From Chryseobacterium aureum (GTDB taxonomy: Bacteria > Bacteroidota > Bacteroidia > Flavobacteriales > Weeksellaceae): a stretch of DNA of 64,000 nt. Location: positions 1,860,001 through 1,924,000 of the forward strand of contig NZ_CP034661.1 in assembly GCF_003971235.1 (NCBI RefSeq). Reading direction: 5' to 3'. Under the pieces are notes generated by a model, which was not told the origin of the DNA, made no database searches, and saw only the letters and a program-made list of their open reading frames with translations. The position numbers and the translations under genes were made by a program. Below, piece after piece: positions 15,924 to 25,203 of the stretch (position 1 is the first letter of the stretch; each line of letters begins with the position of its first letter).

Positions 15924-16979
15924 TTACGGGTTCAGGACAGTTCCGTTAGCACCAAGGCCTCCTGTTTTCAGAGTTACCATTTTGCTTCCCGTAGTTGCTG
16001 AATAGATGATCATTTCGCTTTCTGCTGTAAATTGCTTAACATCTGATGCAAAAATTCTTCCATCAATAACGTTAAATCCGTAAAGCGTAAAATAAGGCCC
16101 GCCATCTGCAGCTGTTAACAATGGAGCTGAAGGAATTGCTGGTGTAGCCAGGCTTGTTGTATACACTTTATTGGCAGAGCTGAAGTAGATTTTATCGTTA
16201 TCAATCTGAAGGTTTGTAGCATTTGGAATCCCTGTAAGCGTAATTACCGGAGTCATTGCTCCTGTGCTTGAAATCTTATAGATATAAGAATCTGCAGCGG
16301 TTGAAGAAATGGTGTAAACGTTGGATTTATATGAAACAGTGTTTCCAATCTGTCCGTTTGGAACGCTGATTTCAGTTTTACTGTCGTTAGAAGTGTTGAT
16401 ATATGTAATCTTATTTCCATATCCTGATGAAGCGTTCTGTACGAAAATATTTCCTCCTGCTTCCACTATTTTGTCAGAGACATCAGTCATGCTGATTTTG
16501 CTTACAAATGAATAGTCAGAAGCTTTATATTTCGTTACACTTTGAGTATGCGCAGTGAAATTGGTATTGGAAACGTAGATAAAGTCGCTGGTAAAAGTAA
16601 TTCCTCTTGGATTATCAATCTGATCTGTAATAACAGCCAATTTCTTGAATGTATAACGGTCTACTACTACAATTTTATTTGAGTTATTCAATACAAGATA
16701 AGCCTTATTTCCGTTAAGACCAATGGTCTGCAAAACATCCCCCAGAATCTCTTTATTGTTATTGTATCCATACACATCATCCTGCTTCATGCTTAAATCT
16801 CTTGTCAGGAATGTTACTTTAGCTCCCTGGCTGTTGAAGTTCCCTTCATTAGAGATAAAATACCCGTTCTGATAAGTGATTGGAGAGATCTCCACTTCCG
16901 TAGAATCACTTGTACATGAAGAAATGTTAAACAATAACACTACTGCAAATAATACAGTTAAAAGTTTAGTTATTTTCAT
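15924..16979 (-). CDS. BtuG-like surface beta-propeller lipoprotein (YncE/DUF5074-type)
   Basis: 351 residues. The lipoprotein signal has its lipobox at Cys22 (FNISSC). The rest is regular beta with repeated YVSNTNF, VYTISS and IYFSSANKVY blades, consistent with a YncE-like seven-bladed propeller; NYFxSNEGNFNSQGA-type start (here NGYFISNEGNFNSQGA) is typical of this family. It follows the B12 receptor gene by 19 bases in a riboswitch-led operon. In Bacteroides, BtuG is such a propeller and grips cobalamin over BtuB with femtomolar affinity, so a B12-capture role is inferred. Direct B12-binding residues were not identified. Confidence 0.75.
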   Translation of the reverse strand: MKITKLLTVLFAVVLLFNISSCTSDSTEVEISPITYQNGYFISNEGNFNSQGAKVTFLTRDLSMKQDDVYGYNNNKEILGDVLQTIGLNGNKAYLVLNNSNKIVVVDRYTFKKLAVITDQIDNPRGITFTSDFIYVSNTNFTAHTQSVTKYKASDYSFVSKISMTDVSDKIVEAGGNIFVQNASSGYGNKITYINTSNDSKTEISVPNGQIGNTVSYKSNVYTISSTAADSYIYKISSTGAMTPVITLTGIPNATNLQIDNDKIYFSSANKVYTTSLATPAIPSAPLLTAADGGPYFTLYGFNVIDGRIFASDVKQFTAESEMIIYSATTGSKMVTLKTGGLGANGTVLNP

Positions 16980-16998
16980 ATCTATTCAATTTTAATTT

Positions 16999-18825
16999 TT
17001 AAAAATGTATTGCGGCATACACACTATAATTTCTTTTCGGTAATGGATAGAAAGAAACTGTTTTATAGTAAGTATCCGTAAGATTATTCACTTTAAACCC
17101 TAAGGTATATTTTTTTGCTAACGTTGCAGAGGCCCCCATATTTAAAAGGAAATAAGGATCTATAGCCTCTGATCTCTTTTCATCACTTGTGGTATAGGTA
17201 ACCCCGTTCAGGAGTGCCTGCGCAAAAAATTTAAAGAAACCGTATTCATAATCCAAACTCACATTTCCTCTGTGCATAGGAACATAAGGTCTTTGCAGTT
17301 TCGTTTCCTTATCAATAGACTTTGCATAGTAATATCCTGCATTAGCTTGGATTTTATGCCTCCCTATCTGTTTGCTGAAAGACAGCTGAGATTCCAGTCC
17401 GTAAGATTCGGATTTGTTGACATTGTATGCCTGCCAGTAGCCTAAAGCAGTGGGAAGCCATACAATAAGATCGGTAATATGCATATAATAAGGGGACAGA
17501 GTAAGCTTGAAATCTCCTGCTTCGAACTCATTCGTCATATCTACCTGGGTAGAGGTTTCAGGCCTCAGATCTTTATTTCCTCCCGGTTCATAATAAATAT
17601 CATTGAAGGACGGAAATCTAAAGTTTTTTGACACATTCACACTTACATCATACCATTTTGCGGCCCTCCATTTTCCGGAGAATGAGTACATCAATGGTGA
17701 TTTCACATCTTCTACAAAATCTTTCTTGAATCCTCCTTCAAAACGAAGATCTTTCGCAGCAAAATACCTCACTAGCCCTGATATTGAACCCACATTTCTG
17801 CTGACATCGGATATTCCGCTTTGATATCCTTCTCCTTTGTTCAATTGAAATTCTCCGATGATATTAAAATTCCACTTTGAATTCAGAAAATAATTGAAAT
17901 CATTTTTAAAGATATAATTTTTTCCTGTTCCTCCGCTTGATTTAGGCTGGTTCAAAGAACCAAAGTACTGAAAATTCTCTTCCGTGTAGGCTGCTTTAAG
18001 GGAGTTGCTGAACTTTGTTTTGTTCCAGTCCCAGGAAAGAAGGCTTCTTATGCTCTGCGTTTTATATTTCGTTTTTGTTCCGGTTTCCTCGTATACGGGA
18101 TAGTGCTGTGAAGAATCAAAAAACTGGCTCTGCCATGATATTTTGTGATCATTCGTTACTTTATAGGACGCGCCTACATTGAATGCTGTATTGTAATAAT
18201 TTCCGTTCCTGTTGATGTAATTCAGGTCGCTTACCTCATAATTATTTTCGCTTACAGAATAATTTCCGGAAGCCTTAAAACTGAACTTATCATTACTGTA
18301 AGAACCTTTTACAAAATGATTATAGGTATTGAAAGAAGCCACTTCTGAAAATACGGAACCATGGAAACCTTTATTAAAATCAAGGGTATTATTAAGGTGG
18401 ATACTTCCCCCGATAGCACCACTTCCGTAGATTACACTTCCTCCACCGGCTTTTATTCCGATCTGATCATACCCGAACAAAGCTATATTATTGATATCTC
18501 CCTGACCTAAAAAATTAGAGTTGATATTAATTCCGTTCCACACAAAAGCGGTCTGCTGCGCGGTAGTTCCTCTGAAAGAAGGTGATGAAACAGCGCCGCG
18601 GCCATTTTCTTTGATAAAAACCTGTGACTGAAATCTGAGGAGTTCTGAAAGATTGCTGGAATTTTTCTCGGTATCTTCCGCTGAAATTGTTTTTACAGGA
18701 TGAAAAAGCTTCACCCTATTCATCTGATTGTCGAAAACATAAACAGTATCTATGGCTTTCTCTTGTCCAAAAAGAAAGGAGCCATAAGATGAAAAAAGCA
18801 GTACTAAAGATCTTTTTATACCCAT
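16999..18825 (-). CDS. TonB-dependent vitamin B12 receptor (BtuB-like)
   Basis: 608 residues: signal peptide, then a plug domain (about 40-150) with LLRFQSQVFIKENGRGAVSSP, SFRGTTAQQTAFVWNGININ and GSGAIGGSIHLNN. It ends in a 22-strand barrel of alternating aromatic residues with the terminal Phe (VYAAIHF). The size is close to E. coli BtuB (about 600). Regulation by a cobalamin riboswitch directly upstream makes corrinoid uptake the most likely substrate. Co-transcribed with the propeller lipoprotein. The inner-membrane BtuCDF components are not in the window. Confidence 0.88.
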   Translation of the reverse strand: MGIKRSLVLLFSSYGSFLFGQEKAIDTVYVFDNQMNRVKLFHPVKTISAEDTEKNSSNLSELLRFQSQVFIKENGRGAVSSPSFRGTTAQQTAFVWNGININSNFLGQGDINNIALFGYDQIGIKAGGGSVIYGSGAIGGSIHLNNTLDFNKGFHGSVFSEVASFNTYNHFVKGSYSNDKFSFKASGNYSVSENNYEVSDLNYINRNGNYYNTAFNVGASYKVTNDHKISWQSQFFDSSQHYPVYEETGTKTKYKTQSIRSLLSWDWNKTKFSNSLKAAYTEENFQYFGSLNQPKSSGGTGKNYIFKNDFNYFLNSKWNFNIIGEFQLNKGEGYQSGISDVSRNVGSISGLVRYFAAKDLRFEGGFKKDFVEDVKSPLMYSFSGKWRAAKWYDVSVNVSKNFRFPSFNDIYYEPGGNKDLRPETSTQVDMTNEFEAGDFKLTLSPYYMHITDLIVWLPTALGYWQAYNVNKSESYGLESQLSFSKQIGRHKIQANAGYYYAKSIDKETKLQRPYVPMHRGNVSLDYEYGFFKFFAQALLNGVTYTTSDEKRSEAIDPYFLLNMGASATLAKKYTLGFKVNNLTDTYYKTVSFYPLPKRNYSVYAAIHF

Positions 18826-18869
18826 ACTTTTTTACTTTTCCTCCGAAAGCAATATGTTTTTTAATTACA

Positions 18870-19022
18870 ATTCTGGCAGGTCTCCTGACTTTCGCATTCT
18901 GCGCCTTCCCGTTTTTAAACAGTGGCTTTTTGCAGAAACTTTTGATGCGATTTACAGTTGCGGGGACAGTCCGGGAGTTACACCCGATTCCCTTTTCATT
19001 CCAAAATACTGGAAACCAAAAT
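18870..19022 (-). ncRNA. Cobalamin riboswitch (AdoCbl aptamer)
   Basis: Read on the minus strand, the conserved core appears in order: GGGAATCGGGTG, CTCCCGGACTGTCCCCGCAA, AGCCACTG, GGGAAGGC, then GTCAGGAGACCTGCC at the 3' end (B12 box region at 18875-18892). It sits between the promoter and the receptor start with about 45 nt to the ATG, so it probably regulates by sequestering the ribosome binding site when B12 is bound. A minus-strand open frame across it (18716-19057) is an artefact. Confidence 0.93.
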
Positions 19023-19027
19023 TTTTG

Positions 19028-19060
19028 CAAAGATAGTTTTTTATATGTATTTGCCAAAAA
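19028..19060 (-). promoter_or_regulatory. Promoter of the B12 operon
   Basis: On the minus strand, TTTTTTG ending at 19055 is followed after exactly 19 nt by TATCTTTG (19028-19035). This matches the Bacteroidota sigma-ABfr consensus in both boxes and in spacing. Transcription would begin just before the riboswitch. Confidence 0.75.
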
Positions 19061-19100
19061 ACCATCTTAACCTAAAAAAACTAACGATTTACTCCTATCA

Positions 19101-19133
19101 AAAAGAACAGCCGCTTTCATTACTGAAAACGGC
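19101..19133 (-). terminator. Terminator of the T9SS cargo gene
   Basis: Minus-strand hairpin with arms 19110-19118 and 19125-19133 and a T-rich run at 19101-19109. Confidence 0.7.
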
Positions 19134-19166
19134 CATTCATCCCACTACTTTACTAATTTATTTATG

Positions 19167-20480
19167 TTATTTTTTAATCAATTTAAAGCTCTCCTGTTTT
19201 CCTCCTTTCACAGAGTATTGCAGCACATAATCTCCTTTTGGCAAGGATGAAACATCAATCTGTCCTTCAACAGTATTGAATGTTTTCACCCTTTGTCCAA
19301 CCAAATTATAAATTTCAGCTTTCTCTATTTTTCCTGTTCCTTTAAAGTAGAGCACATCAGCTACCGGGTTTGGATAAATAACAGTACTGTTTTTCTCTTT
19401 CATGGTATCATTCACGGACAAAAATCCTGTGATATCCAGATAAAAAGCGATTATCTGGCCTGAAGCGTTCGTTCCTGTTCCGGCAATTTTCTTTCCGTCC
19501 TGTGAAATAGCCAAAGGAAGTCCCATGGTTACTCCATTGGTTGAAATTCCTAAGGATACAGCATAATCGTTCAGGTTGATCCTTCCGGTGGATGAATTCC
19601 AGATAAAACCTTCTCCCGACATAGGAGGAGCCCCGAATGCTCTGTAATACCCAATCACCGTTTTCCCGTCTGCTGAAATTCCCGTTGCTCCTCCTTTAAA
19701 ACTGAATGAAGCATTAGGATGCGTTATATAGGTAAGTCCGCTTGTAGCATTCCACACATAAGGATTAGGGTTTGCGGCCCCAATGATGGTCGTTCCGTCG
19801 GCGGAAATTCCCCCTGCTTCTCCTACATTATTTCCATTATTATCTGTAATAAAACTTTCTACGCCATCCTGCCATTTTGCCCCGCTTCTGGTACCTGTAG
19901 GTTCATCCTGCCATCCTACAATCACCGTGCCTGCAGCATTGATTGCGTTGGCTCTGGAGCTTCTTCCGGCCACCATACTTCCCAGATCTACCATTCCGTT
20001 TGCTTCATCCCATTTTACCGCGTGTGCATTTGCTGCCGTGAGGTAGCCGAGTCCTACAACGGTACTTCCATTGGTAGTCATTCCCCAGGTAGAACTTACG
20101 CTTCCATCCCATCCGGTGGGAACAAGTCCTCCTCTGTTTACCCATGTGGAGGAAGCTACATCGTAAGTGGAGATTTCATTGAATCCCGTTGCAGCATTGG
20201 TAACAGAAGAAGAGATTTTAGTTCCGTCATTGGAAACAACTGTTCTTCCGGCAGCCGGATATCCGTTTGATATTGACCCTATCTGTACAAGTCCTGCCGC
20301 AGCATCCCATTTGTAAATTCCTCCTGCACTTGTATGCATACTTACTACTCCATTATCCGAAACTGCACCTACATTATAATTTCCCAAACCGATTACAGTA
20401 AGCTGGGCTTCTGCCAACCCAACATTCAGGAAAAAACAAGCGGCCAATATTTTCATTGACATTCTGTAAAAATTTTTCAT
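19167..20480 (-). CDS. Type IX-secreted HAF-repeat-like protein with C-terminal sorting domain
   Basis: 437 residues. N-terminal signal peptide (cleavage near AEA-Q, residue 25). The middle is made of repeats of a GxSADGTTIIG / GISADGKTVIGY type, about 40 residues each, as in extracellular HAF or propeller-like repeat proteins. The last 80 residues form a type A T9SS sorting domain (YPNPVADVLYFKG, IYNLVGQRVKTF, LPKGDYVLQYSVKGG, then KLIKK). So the protein crosses the outer membrane through the T9SS. Ligand or substrate unknown. Confidence 0.85.
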   Translation of the reverse strand: MKNFYRMSMKILAACFFLNVGLAEAQLTVIGLGNYNVGAVSDNGVVSMHTSAGGIYKWDAAAGLVQIGSISNGYPAAGRTVVSNDGTKISSSVTNAATGFNEISTYDVASSTWVNRGGLVPTGWDGSVSSTWGMTTNGSTVVGLGYLTAANAHAVKWDEANGMVDLGSMVAGRSSRANAINAAGTVIVGWQDEPTGTRSGAKWQDGVESFITDNNGNNVGEAGGISADGTTIIGAANPNPYVWNATSGLTYITHPNASFSFKGGATGISADGKTVIGYYRAFGAPPMSGEGFIWNSSTGRINLNDYAVSLGISTNGVTMGLPLAISQDGKKIAGTGTNASGQIIAFYLDITGFLSVNDTMKEKNSTVIYPNPVADVLYFKGTGKIEKAEIYNLVGQRVKTFNTVEGQIDVSSLPKGDYVLQYSVKGGKQESFKLIKK

Positions 20481-20634
20481 ATTTTATTATATTTAGGCTT
20501 TCGAATTGGTGAAAACAATATTAAAACAATATTTACCCTATCCCAAGAAATTGACTTTCATAATTCGTGAATTTTAAAAGAATTTAATTTTCAAAACACT
20601 AATAAACAGACAGATACAAAACACTATTTTGAAT

Positions 20635-22263
20635 ATGGATTTTACCCGGATTATTCAAAAAAACACAAAAAACAAATTATTTACTCAACAGTTATTCCAC
20701 AATTGCAGAAGAAATCTTGTGTTTCTCTTCCTATGCTGCTCGTTTATGGTCAGTGCACAGTCTGGTCCGGACTTTACTATTTTAGCTGATAAAGCTTTTC
20801 TTAAGCTCTATCAGAATTCTGACGAATGCATCAGCTATACCCAGGGAATTCTCGTCAGTGATCAGAATAGCGAACATAAAATGATGCTCCAGAATATCAT
20901 TTCACAGGCGTATGCTATGAAGGGCGATTATGTACAATCTGTGAATATTTTCGCTCAAAATGAAAATACGGATCAGGAAACCGGATTCTCTTATTTTATG
21001 CAGGTTTTCAGTGATTATAATCTTGCAGACCAGTATCAAAACTTAGGCTTGTATAATCAGTCAAAAAGAATTATCGGTCATCTTCTATCTGATCAGCGAT
21101 TGCTGAAAAGTAGTGATCCGGCTTTGAGAATTACCACTGCAAAACTGTACCAGCTTCAGGCTTTAAATTCAGGAATCAACAGGGATTATCCCAAGGCACT
21201 ACAAAATCTTGGTAAAAGCAATCAATATCTGAGCGACCGTAATGAAGAAAATGGAATTATAAAAATGGAAAACATGATTTTCCGGTGTTCATATCTGCTG
21301 AAACAAAATAAAACTGTAGAATATAAAATACTGATAGATCGTATTATTTCGGAACTTGAATCTCAAAAAAACAAGCCTTTTCTGCTGGGATTGGCTTACG
21401 AAAACCTGTCTCAATATTATTTTCTGAAGCAGGAATATGCTACAGCGATTGAAAAGCTGGAAACCGGACTTGCGTTAATTGAAAACCTGCCTTTTAACAA
21501 TTTAAAAATTAAAATCTATGAATCATTATCCCGGAATTACTACGCGGTTCATAATGATGAAAAATACCATCAGTATAACAAGATTCATAATGATTTAAAA
21601 GCAAAAACGGATTCAACTTCAAAAGAAGGAATACGATATCTTGTAAAACTTGTTGAAACCAGCCAGAATAAAAATCTTGAATTCCAAAAGCATACACTTG
21701 TAAGGTCTTCATGGTATTTGATCCTTATTTTATCATTGATTCTTTTGGCTCTGTTTACCTATCTTTTGTTCATTAAAAGTAAAAATAAAGACTTAAAAAA
21801 ACAGTTTGATTTCTTTGAAAAGCAGATCAGACAGAATCCCCAGCCGGTTATTGTAAACAAAGCAGCTAAAGCAACAAAGGATGCCGGTTCTGCAAAAATA
21901 TCTAAAGAAAAAGAAGATGAAATTCTCCAAAAGCTTGAGGAATTTGAAAAATCCGATGGCTATCTGAATAAAAACATGTCTTTATCCCTGCTTTCTTCAC
22001 AAATGGAAGTGAATACAAAATATCTTTCGGAGGTCATTAACAGTAAGGAAAAAAATTTTAACGGATATATTAATAAACTCAGGATCAATCATATTGTACA
22101 GCTATTAAGGAATGATCCTGCTTTTCTTAATTATAAGGTAAGCTATCTTGCAGCATATTCCGGATTTTCCTCACACAGTGCCTTTACAACCGTTTTCAAA
22201 TCGGTTACCGGAATGTCTCCGAATGCCTATATCCAGGAAATCAGTAAAACAAAAGCCGTATGA
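20635..22263 (+). CDS. TPR-membrane AraC-type transcriptional regulator
   Basis: 542 residues from the ATG at 20635 (a TTG two codons earlier is in frame). Layout: hydrophobic N-terminal segment ending in VSAQ, TPR-like helices (about 45-335), a transmembrane helix (about 360-380, ILILSLILLALFTYLLF), a charged coiled stretch, then an AraC HTH (about 430-535). The HTH part contains MEVNTKYLSEVINSKEKNFNGYINKLRI and the ending GFSSHSAFTTVFKSVTGMSPNAY. The sensor faces the periplasm and the HTH the cytoplasm. The signal is unknown. Overlaps its partner by 4 bases. Confidence 0.85.
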   Translation: MDFTRIIQKNTKNKLFTQQLFHNCRRNLVFLFLCCSFMVSAQSGPDFTILADKAFLKLYQNSDECISYTQGILVSDQNSEHKMMLQNIISQAYAMKGDYVQSVNIFAQNENTDQETGFSYFMQVFSDYNLADQYQNLGLYNQSKRIIGHLLSDQRLLKSSDPALRITTAKLYQLQALNSGINRDYPKALQNLGKSNQYLSDRNEENGIIKMENMIFRCSYLLKQNKTVEYKILIDRIISELESQKNKPFLLGLAYENLSQYYFLKQEYATAIEKLETGLALIENLPFNNLKIKIYESLSRNYYAVHNDEKYHQYNKIHNDLKAKTDSTSKEGIRYLVKLVETSQNKNLEFQKHTLVRSSWYLILILSLILLALFTYLLFIKSKNKDLKKQFDFFEKQIRQNPQPVIVNKAAKATKDAGSAKISKEKEDEILQKLEEFEKSDGYLNKNMSLSLLSSQMEVNTKYLSEVINSKEKNFNGYINKLRINHIVQLLRNDPAFLNYKVSYLAAYSGFSSHSAFTTVFKSVTGMSPNAYIQEISKTKAV

Positions 22264-23393
22264 AACGATTGATAAAGATATTACCTCTGTTCCTTGTATT
22301 CTTTTGTAATTTCACGAAGGCACAAAAGACACCAGACAGTGTCTTAATAAAAAAGGCAAAACTTGAAATATATGATAATCCCGATCATACAATTAAAATA
22401 GGACAACAGTTATTAAAAAATTCTCCGGACGTAAAGACCTCCATTACTCTTTACATGCTTCTTTCTACGGCTAATATTGCAAAAAGGAATTTTGAAGCAT
22501 CTTTACAATATATTTTAAAAGCGAAAGAACTTTCCCAAAAAACCAATGATCCCAAGAGTCAGGCCGGTGTTCTCATTTCGGTTGCCATCCAGTATCAGCA
22601 AATGGAGCTTTTCAGCAAGTGCCTTGAAACACTGAATGAAGCTGAGATTTATATCGAAAAAATTCCTGAAAAAAATCCTGAAAAATATATTGAAACTGCC
22701 GCAAGCTACGCAATTAGAGGAATGGTTTATAAAAGCCAGTCGAATTCGGAAATTGCTTTGGAAAAATTTCTGATTTCGATACAGAATTATGAAAAGGTTC
22801 CGATGAAGAAAACAACTTATTCCAATATGAGTGTGGTATATTATAATATCGGATATTGCTATCTTAATCTTAATCAGATTGACAAAGCACAGGAAGCTTT
22901 CCTGCAGTCTGTTAATGATGCCCGGAAAAATTCTGCTAAAAGCCTGGAAGCATTCGCCTTGAAAGGAATTGCTGAAATACACAAACAAAAATATGAAAAT
23001 CAATCTGCAATAAACCTTTTGCTAAAAGCTGAACATCTCTGCAAAAATACAGGAGATATTACGCTGAATGAAGGTCTTTATAAGGAATTAGCCGATAATT
23101 ATCTTGCCATGGGACAGCAGAATCTCTATCAGCAGTATAATAAAAAATACCTCGAAATGCGTTTCCAAATAAAGCAGAATGAGTTGAAATCTATTAATCA
23201 GGTCATCGATAATCATAATAAGGAAACCACTTTAAAAAGTGAAAAACTAAAGTCTTATTACCGTTACCTTGAAATGAGCGCGGTTCTGCTGGGAGGTATT
23301 TTTATCATTATTCTTTTATATTTTATCCTAAAGATCAGAAAACAGAATAAAAGGTTTCATAAAGAAATACAGCAAATGATAAGGAACCCATAG
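22260..23393 (+). CDS. TPR membrane protein, partner of the upstream regulator (lacks HTH)
   Basis: 377 residues. Signal-like N-terminus (LLFLVFFCNFTKAQ-type), TPR helices (about 45-310), one transmembrane helix (about 335-355, SAVLLGGIFIIILLYFILK) and a short basic cytoplasmic tail. Same layout as the gene before it, but the DNA-binding domain is absent. It starts inside the last codons of that gene (ATGA overlap), so the two are translated together. Perhaps a modulating subunit in the same complex; unproven. Followed by a clear terminator. Confidence 0.75.
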   Translation: MKRLIKILPLFLVFFCNFTKAQKTPDSVLIKKAKLEIYDNPDHTIKIGQQLLKNSPDVKTSITLYMLLSTANIAKRNFEASLQYILKAKELSQKTNDPKSQAGVLISVAIQYQQMELFSKCLETLNEAEIYIEKIPEKNPEKYIETAASYAIRGMVYKSQSNSEIALEKFLISIQNYEKVPMKKTTYSNMSVVYYNIGYCYLNLNQIDKAQEAFLQSVNDARKNSAKSLEAFALKGIAEIHKQKYENQSAINLLLKAEHLCKNTGDITLNEGLYKELADNYLAMGQQNLYQQYNKKYLEMRFQIKQNELKSINQVIDNHNKETTLKSEKLKSYYRYLEMSAVLLGGIFIIILLYFILKIRKQNKRFHKEIQQMIRNP

Positions 23394-23404
23394 ATGATGA
23401 AAGC

Positions 23405-23435
23405 AAAAAAACATTCCGGAATGGAATGTTTTTTT
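23405..23435. terminator. Terminator between the TPR gene and pafA
   Basis: Perfect 13-base arms at 23405-23417 and 23423-23435 with an A7/T7 base and a 5-base loop. Works in both directions for the convergent genes. Confidence 0.85.
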
Positions 23436-23454
23436 ATATTCTGCAATTTTTATT

Positions 23455-25101
23455 TTATTTACCTATAACCTCTGTAATTGGGTTTCCTACGTTACCGCTT
23501 GGGAACTGGATTTTCAATAGAGAAGAGACTGTAGGGGCAATATCGGTCATATGATATTCTTTATTGCTTTCTCCCTGCTTCACTCCCCATCCCATAAAGA
23601 TTAACGGAATATGTGAATCATAAGAATTCCAAACGCTGTGCGTAGTTCCTGTTTTTGAATAAGGCGGAAGCATAGAATCATGAGAAATTAACTGGATATC
23701 TCCACTCCTCTGTCTGTTGATCCCGTTGATAATTCTTTGTTTGATTGGCTCCGGAATGCTTGACTCCTGCACTTTGTCTACAGAAACGGCATATAAAACC
23801 GTAGGATCTTTTTCAATTTCTTTTACCGCAAAGTTTCTTACATCATCTAATTCAAGCTTGCTTTCTGCCAATACCTTTCTGTCAAAATAAACCTGATAGT
23901 TGTCAATCGCATTCACCAATTTATCTGCGCCGAATTTTTCTTTCAGCTTTTGGTTCAGATTCTTTTCAGCATCTTCACCGAAGAAACCTGTAGGGATTTT
24001 ATGTTCTTTAAGGAATCCTACAGAATGTGCCCCTCCGTGGTCAGCAGAAAGAAAGACGGTGTACTCTCCTTTTCCTACCTTTGAATCAAGATATTTAAAG
24101 AATTCTGCTAAATCCTGGTCTAATCTGATGTACACATCTTCTACTTCAATAGAATTCGGCCCGAATTTATGACCGGCATAATCTGTAGAGGCAAGGTTGA
24201 TCGCTAAAAAATCTGTGATAGTATCTCCTCCCAGCTTTTCACCTTCTACAGAAGCTTCTGCCAACTTCAATGTGAGTGTATTTCCGAAAGGCGTATAACG
24301 GATATTGTCTTTTTTAGCCTGATAATCCTTTGCCAGGTTGCTGTAAGGGAAAGTAGGTGTTTTTGCACTTCCCAGCAGACCTTCCCAGGGAGAATTGTCC
24401 GGTGCGCTTTCTGTATATTCATTGATGGGAAGTAAGGTATTCCAGCCGTTAGCAACTAATTTTTCAGGAAGATTCTGAGAATTGAATGATTTTACCCACT
24501 GAGGAAGATCATTCATGTACCATGTGCTGGTAATGAAATTTCCTGTGCTGTCATCAAACCAGAAAGCTCCGTTTGGCGTGTGTCCAGCCGGAAGAATAGA
24601 GGCACGGTCTTTCAGAGAAACCCCTACTACTTTTCCCTGGAAGTTGGTAGCCAGCCTCAATTCGTCTGTAACTGTAGTAGACCAAAGGTTTTTCGGAGAG
24701 TGACTTCCTATTTTTGTATTGGTAGTTCCTACGGGCTGAACGCTCTCATCCGCAGTACAGTATACTCCTTTACCTGTTTCCTTATCTGTCCAGTCGTTTC
24801 CTGCAATTCCGTGAATAGCCGGTACAGAACCTGTGTAGATACATGTATGCCCTAATGCTGTAATCGTAGGAACATAAGGAATATGTACATTATTTAAAGA
24901 ATATCCAGTATTCAAAAGTCTTTTGAAACCATCATTCCCGTACTTCCCATAAAAGCGGTACAAATAGTCCCAACGCATCTGGTCTACTACCAGGCCTACG
25001 ACTAATTTGGGTCTTTCCAGTTGGGTATTTCTGTTCTTCTGTGCATTAATTGTAACTACGGACAAAAAAGTAGCTGCCGCAATTGAAATATTCCTAAGCA
25101 T
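23455..25101 (-). CDS. pafA: Alkaline phosphatase PafA
   Basis: 548 residues, close in length to the phosphate-insensitive monoesterase PafA (546) of Elizabethkingia meningoseptica. Signal peptide ends near residue 20. The nucleophile Thr is T81 in VPTITALGHT, followed by N102 (GIAGNDW). The Lys/Arg pair that replaces the E. coli active-site Arg is K164/R166 (SLKDR). Zinc ligands are seen in VVDQMRWDY (D40), DYAGHKFGP and SADHGG, with HSVWNSYDSH near the C-terminus. A periplasmic or secreted enzyme with two zinc ions, active even when phosphate is plentiful. Confidence 0.92.
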   Translation of the reverse strand: MLRNISIAAATFLSVVTINAQKNRNTQLERPKLVVGLVVDQMRWDYLYRFYGKYGNDGFKRLLNTGYSLNNVHIPYVPTITALGHTCIYTGSVPAIHGIAGNDWTDKETGKGVYCTADESVQPVGTTNTKIGSHSPKNLWSTTVTDELRLATNFQGKVVGVSLKDRASILPAGHTPNGAFWFDDSTGNFITSTWYMNDLPQWVKSFNSQNLPEKLVANGWNTLLPINEYTESAPDNSPWEGLLGSAKTPTFPYSNLAKDYQAKKDNIRYTPFGNTLTLKLAEASVEGEKLGGDTITDFLAINLASTDYAGHKFGPNSIEVEDVYIRLDQDLAEFFKYLDSKVGKGEYTVFLSADHGGAHSVGFLKEHKIPTGFFGEDAEKNLNQKLKEKFGADKLVNAIDNYQVYFDRKVLAESKLELDDVRNFAVKEIEKDPTVLYAVSVDKVQESSIPEPIKQRIINGINRQRSGDIQLISHDSMLPPYSKTGTTHSVWNSYDSHIPLIFMGWGVKQGESNKEYHMTDIAPTVSSLLKIQFPSGNVGNPITEVIGK

Positions 25102-25123
25102 CCAAGTAAATTTTTATTGACAA

Positions 25124-25131
25124 CAAATTTA
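25124..25131 (-). promoter_or_regulatory. Bacteroidota -7 element for pafA
   Basis: TAAATTTG on the minus strand, about 22 nt before the pafA start. No matching TTG upstream was seen. Confidence 0.4.
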
Positions 25132-25203
25132 AGGGTTTTGAAAGTTTTGGAGTGTGAAATTTTATTTAATTTTGATTATTGTACAATTCATCAATCCACC
25201 CTT

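Noticed and set aside
18716..19057. Minus-strand open frame of 113 codons upstream of the B12 receptor
   Set aside because: It covers the cobalamin riboswitch, whose conserved core is clear on this strand; the frame shows no protein family signal.
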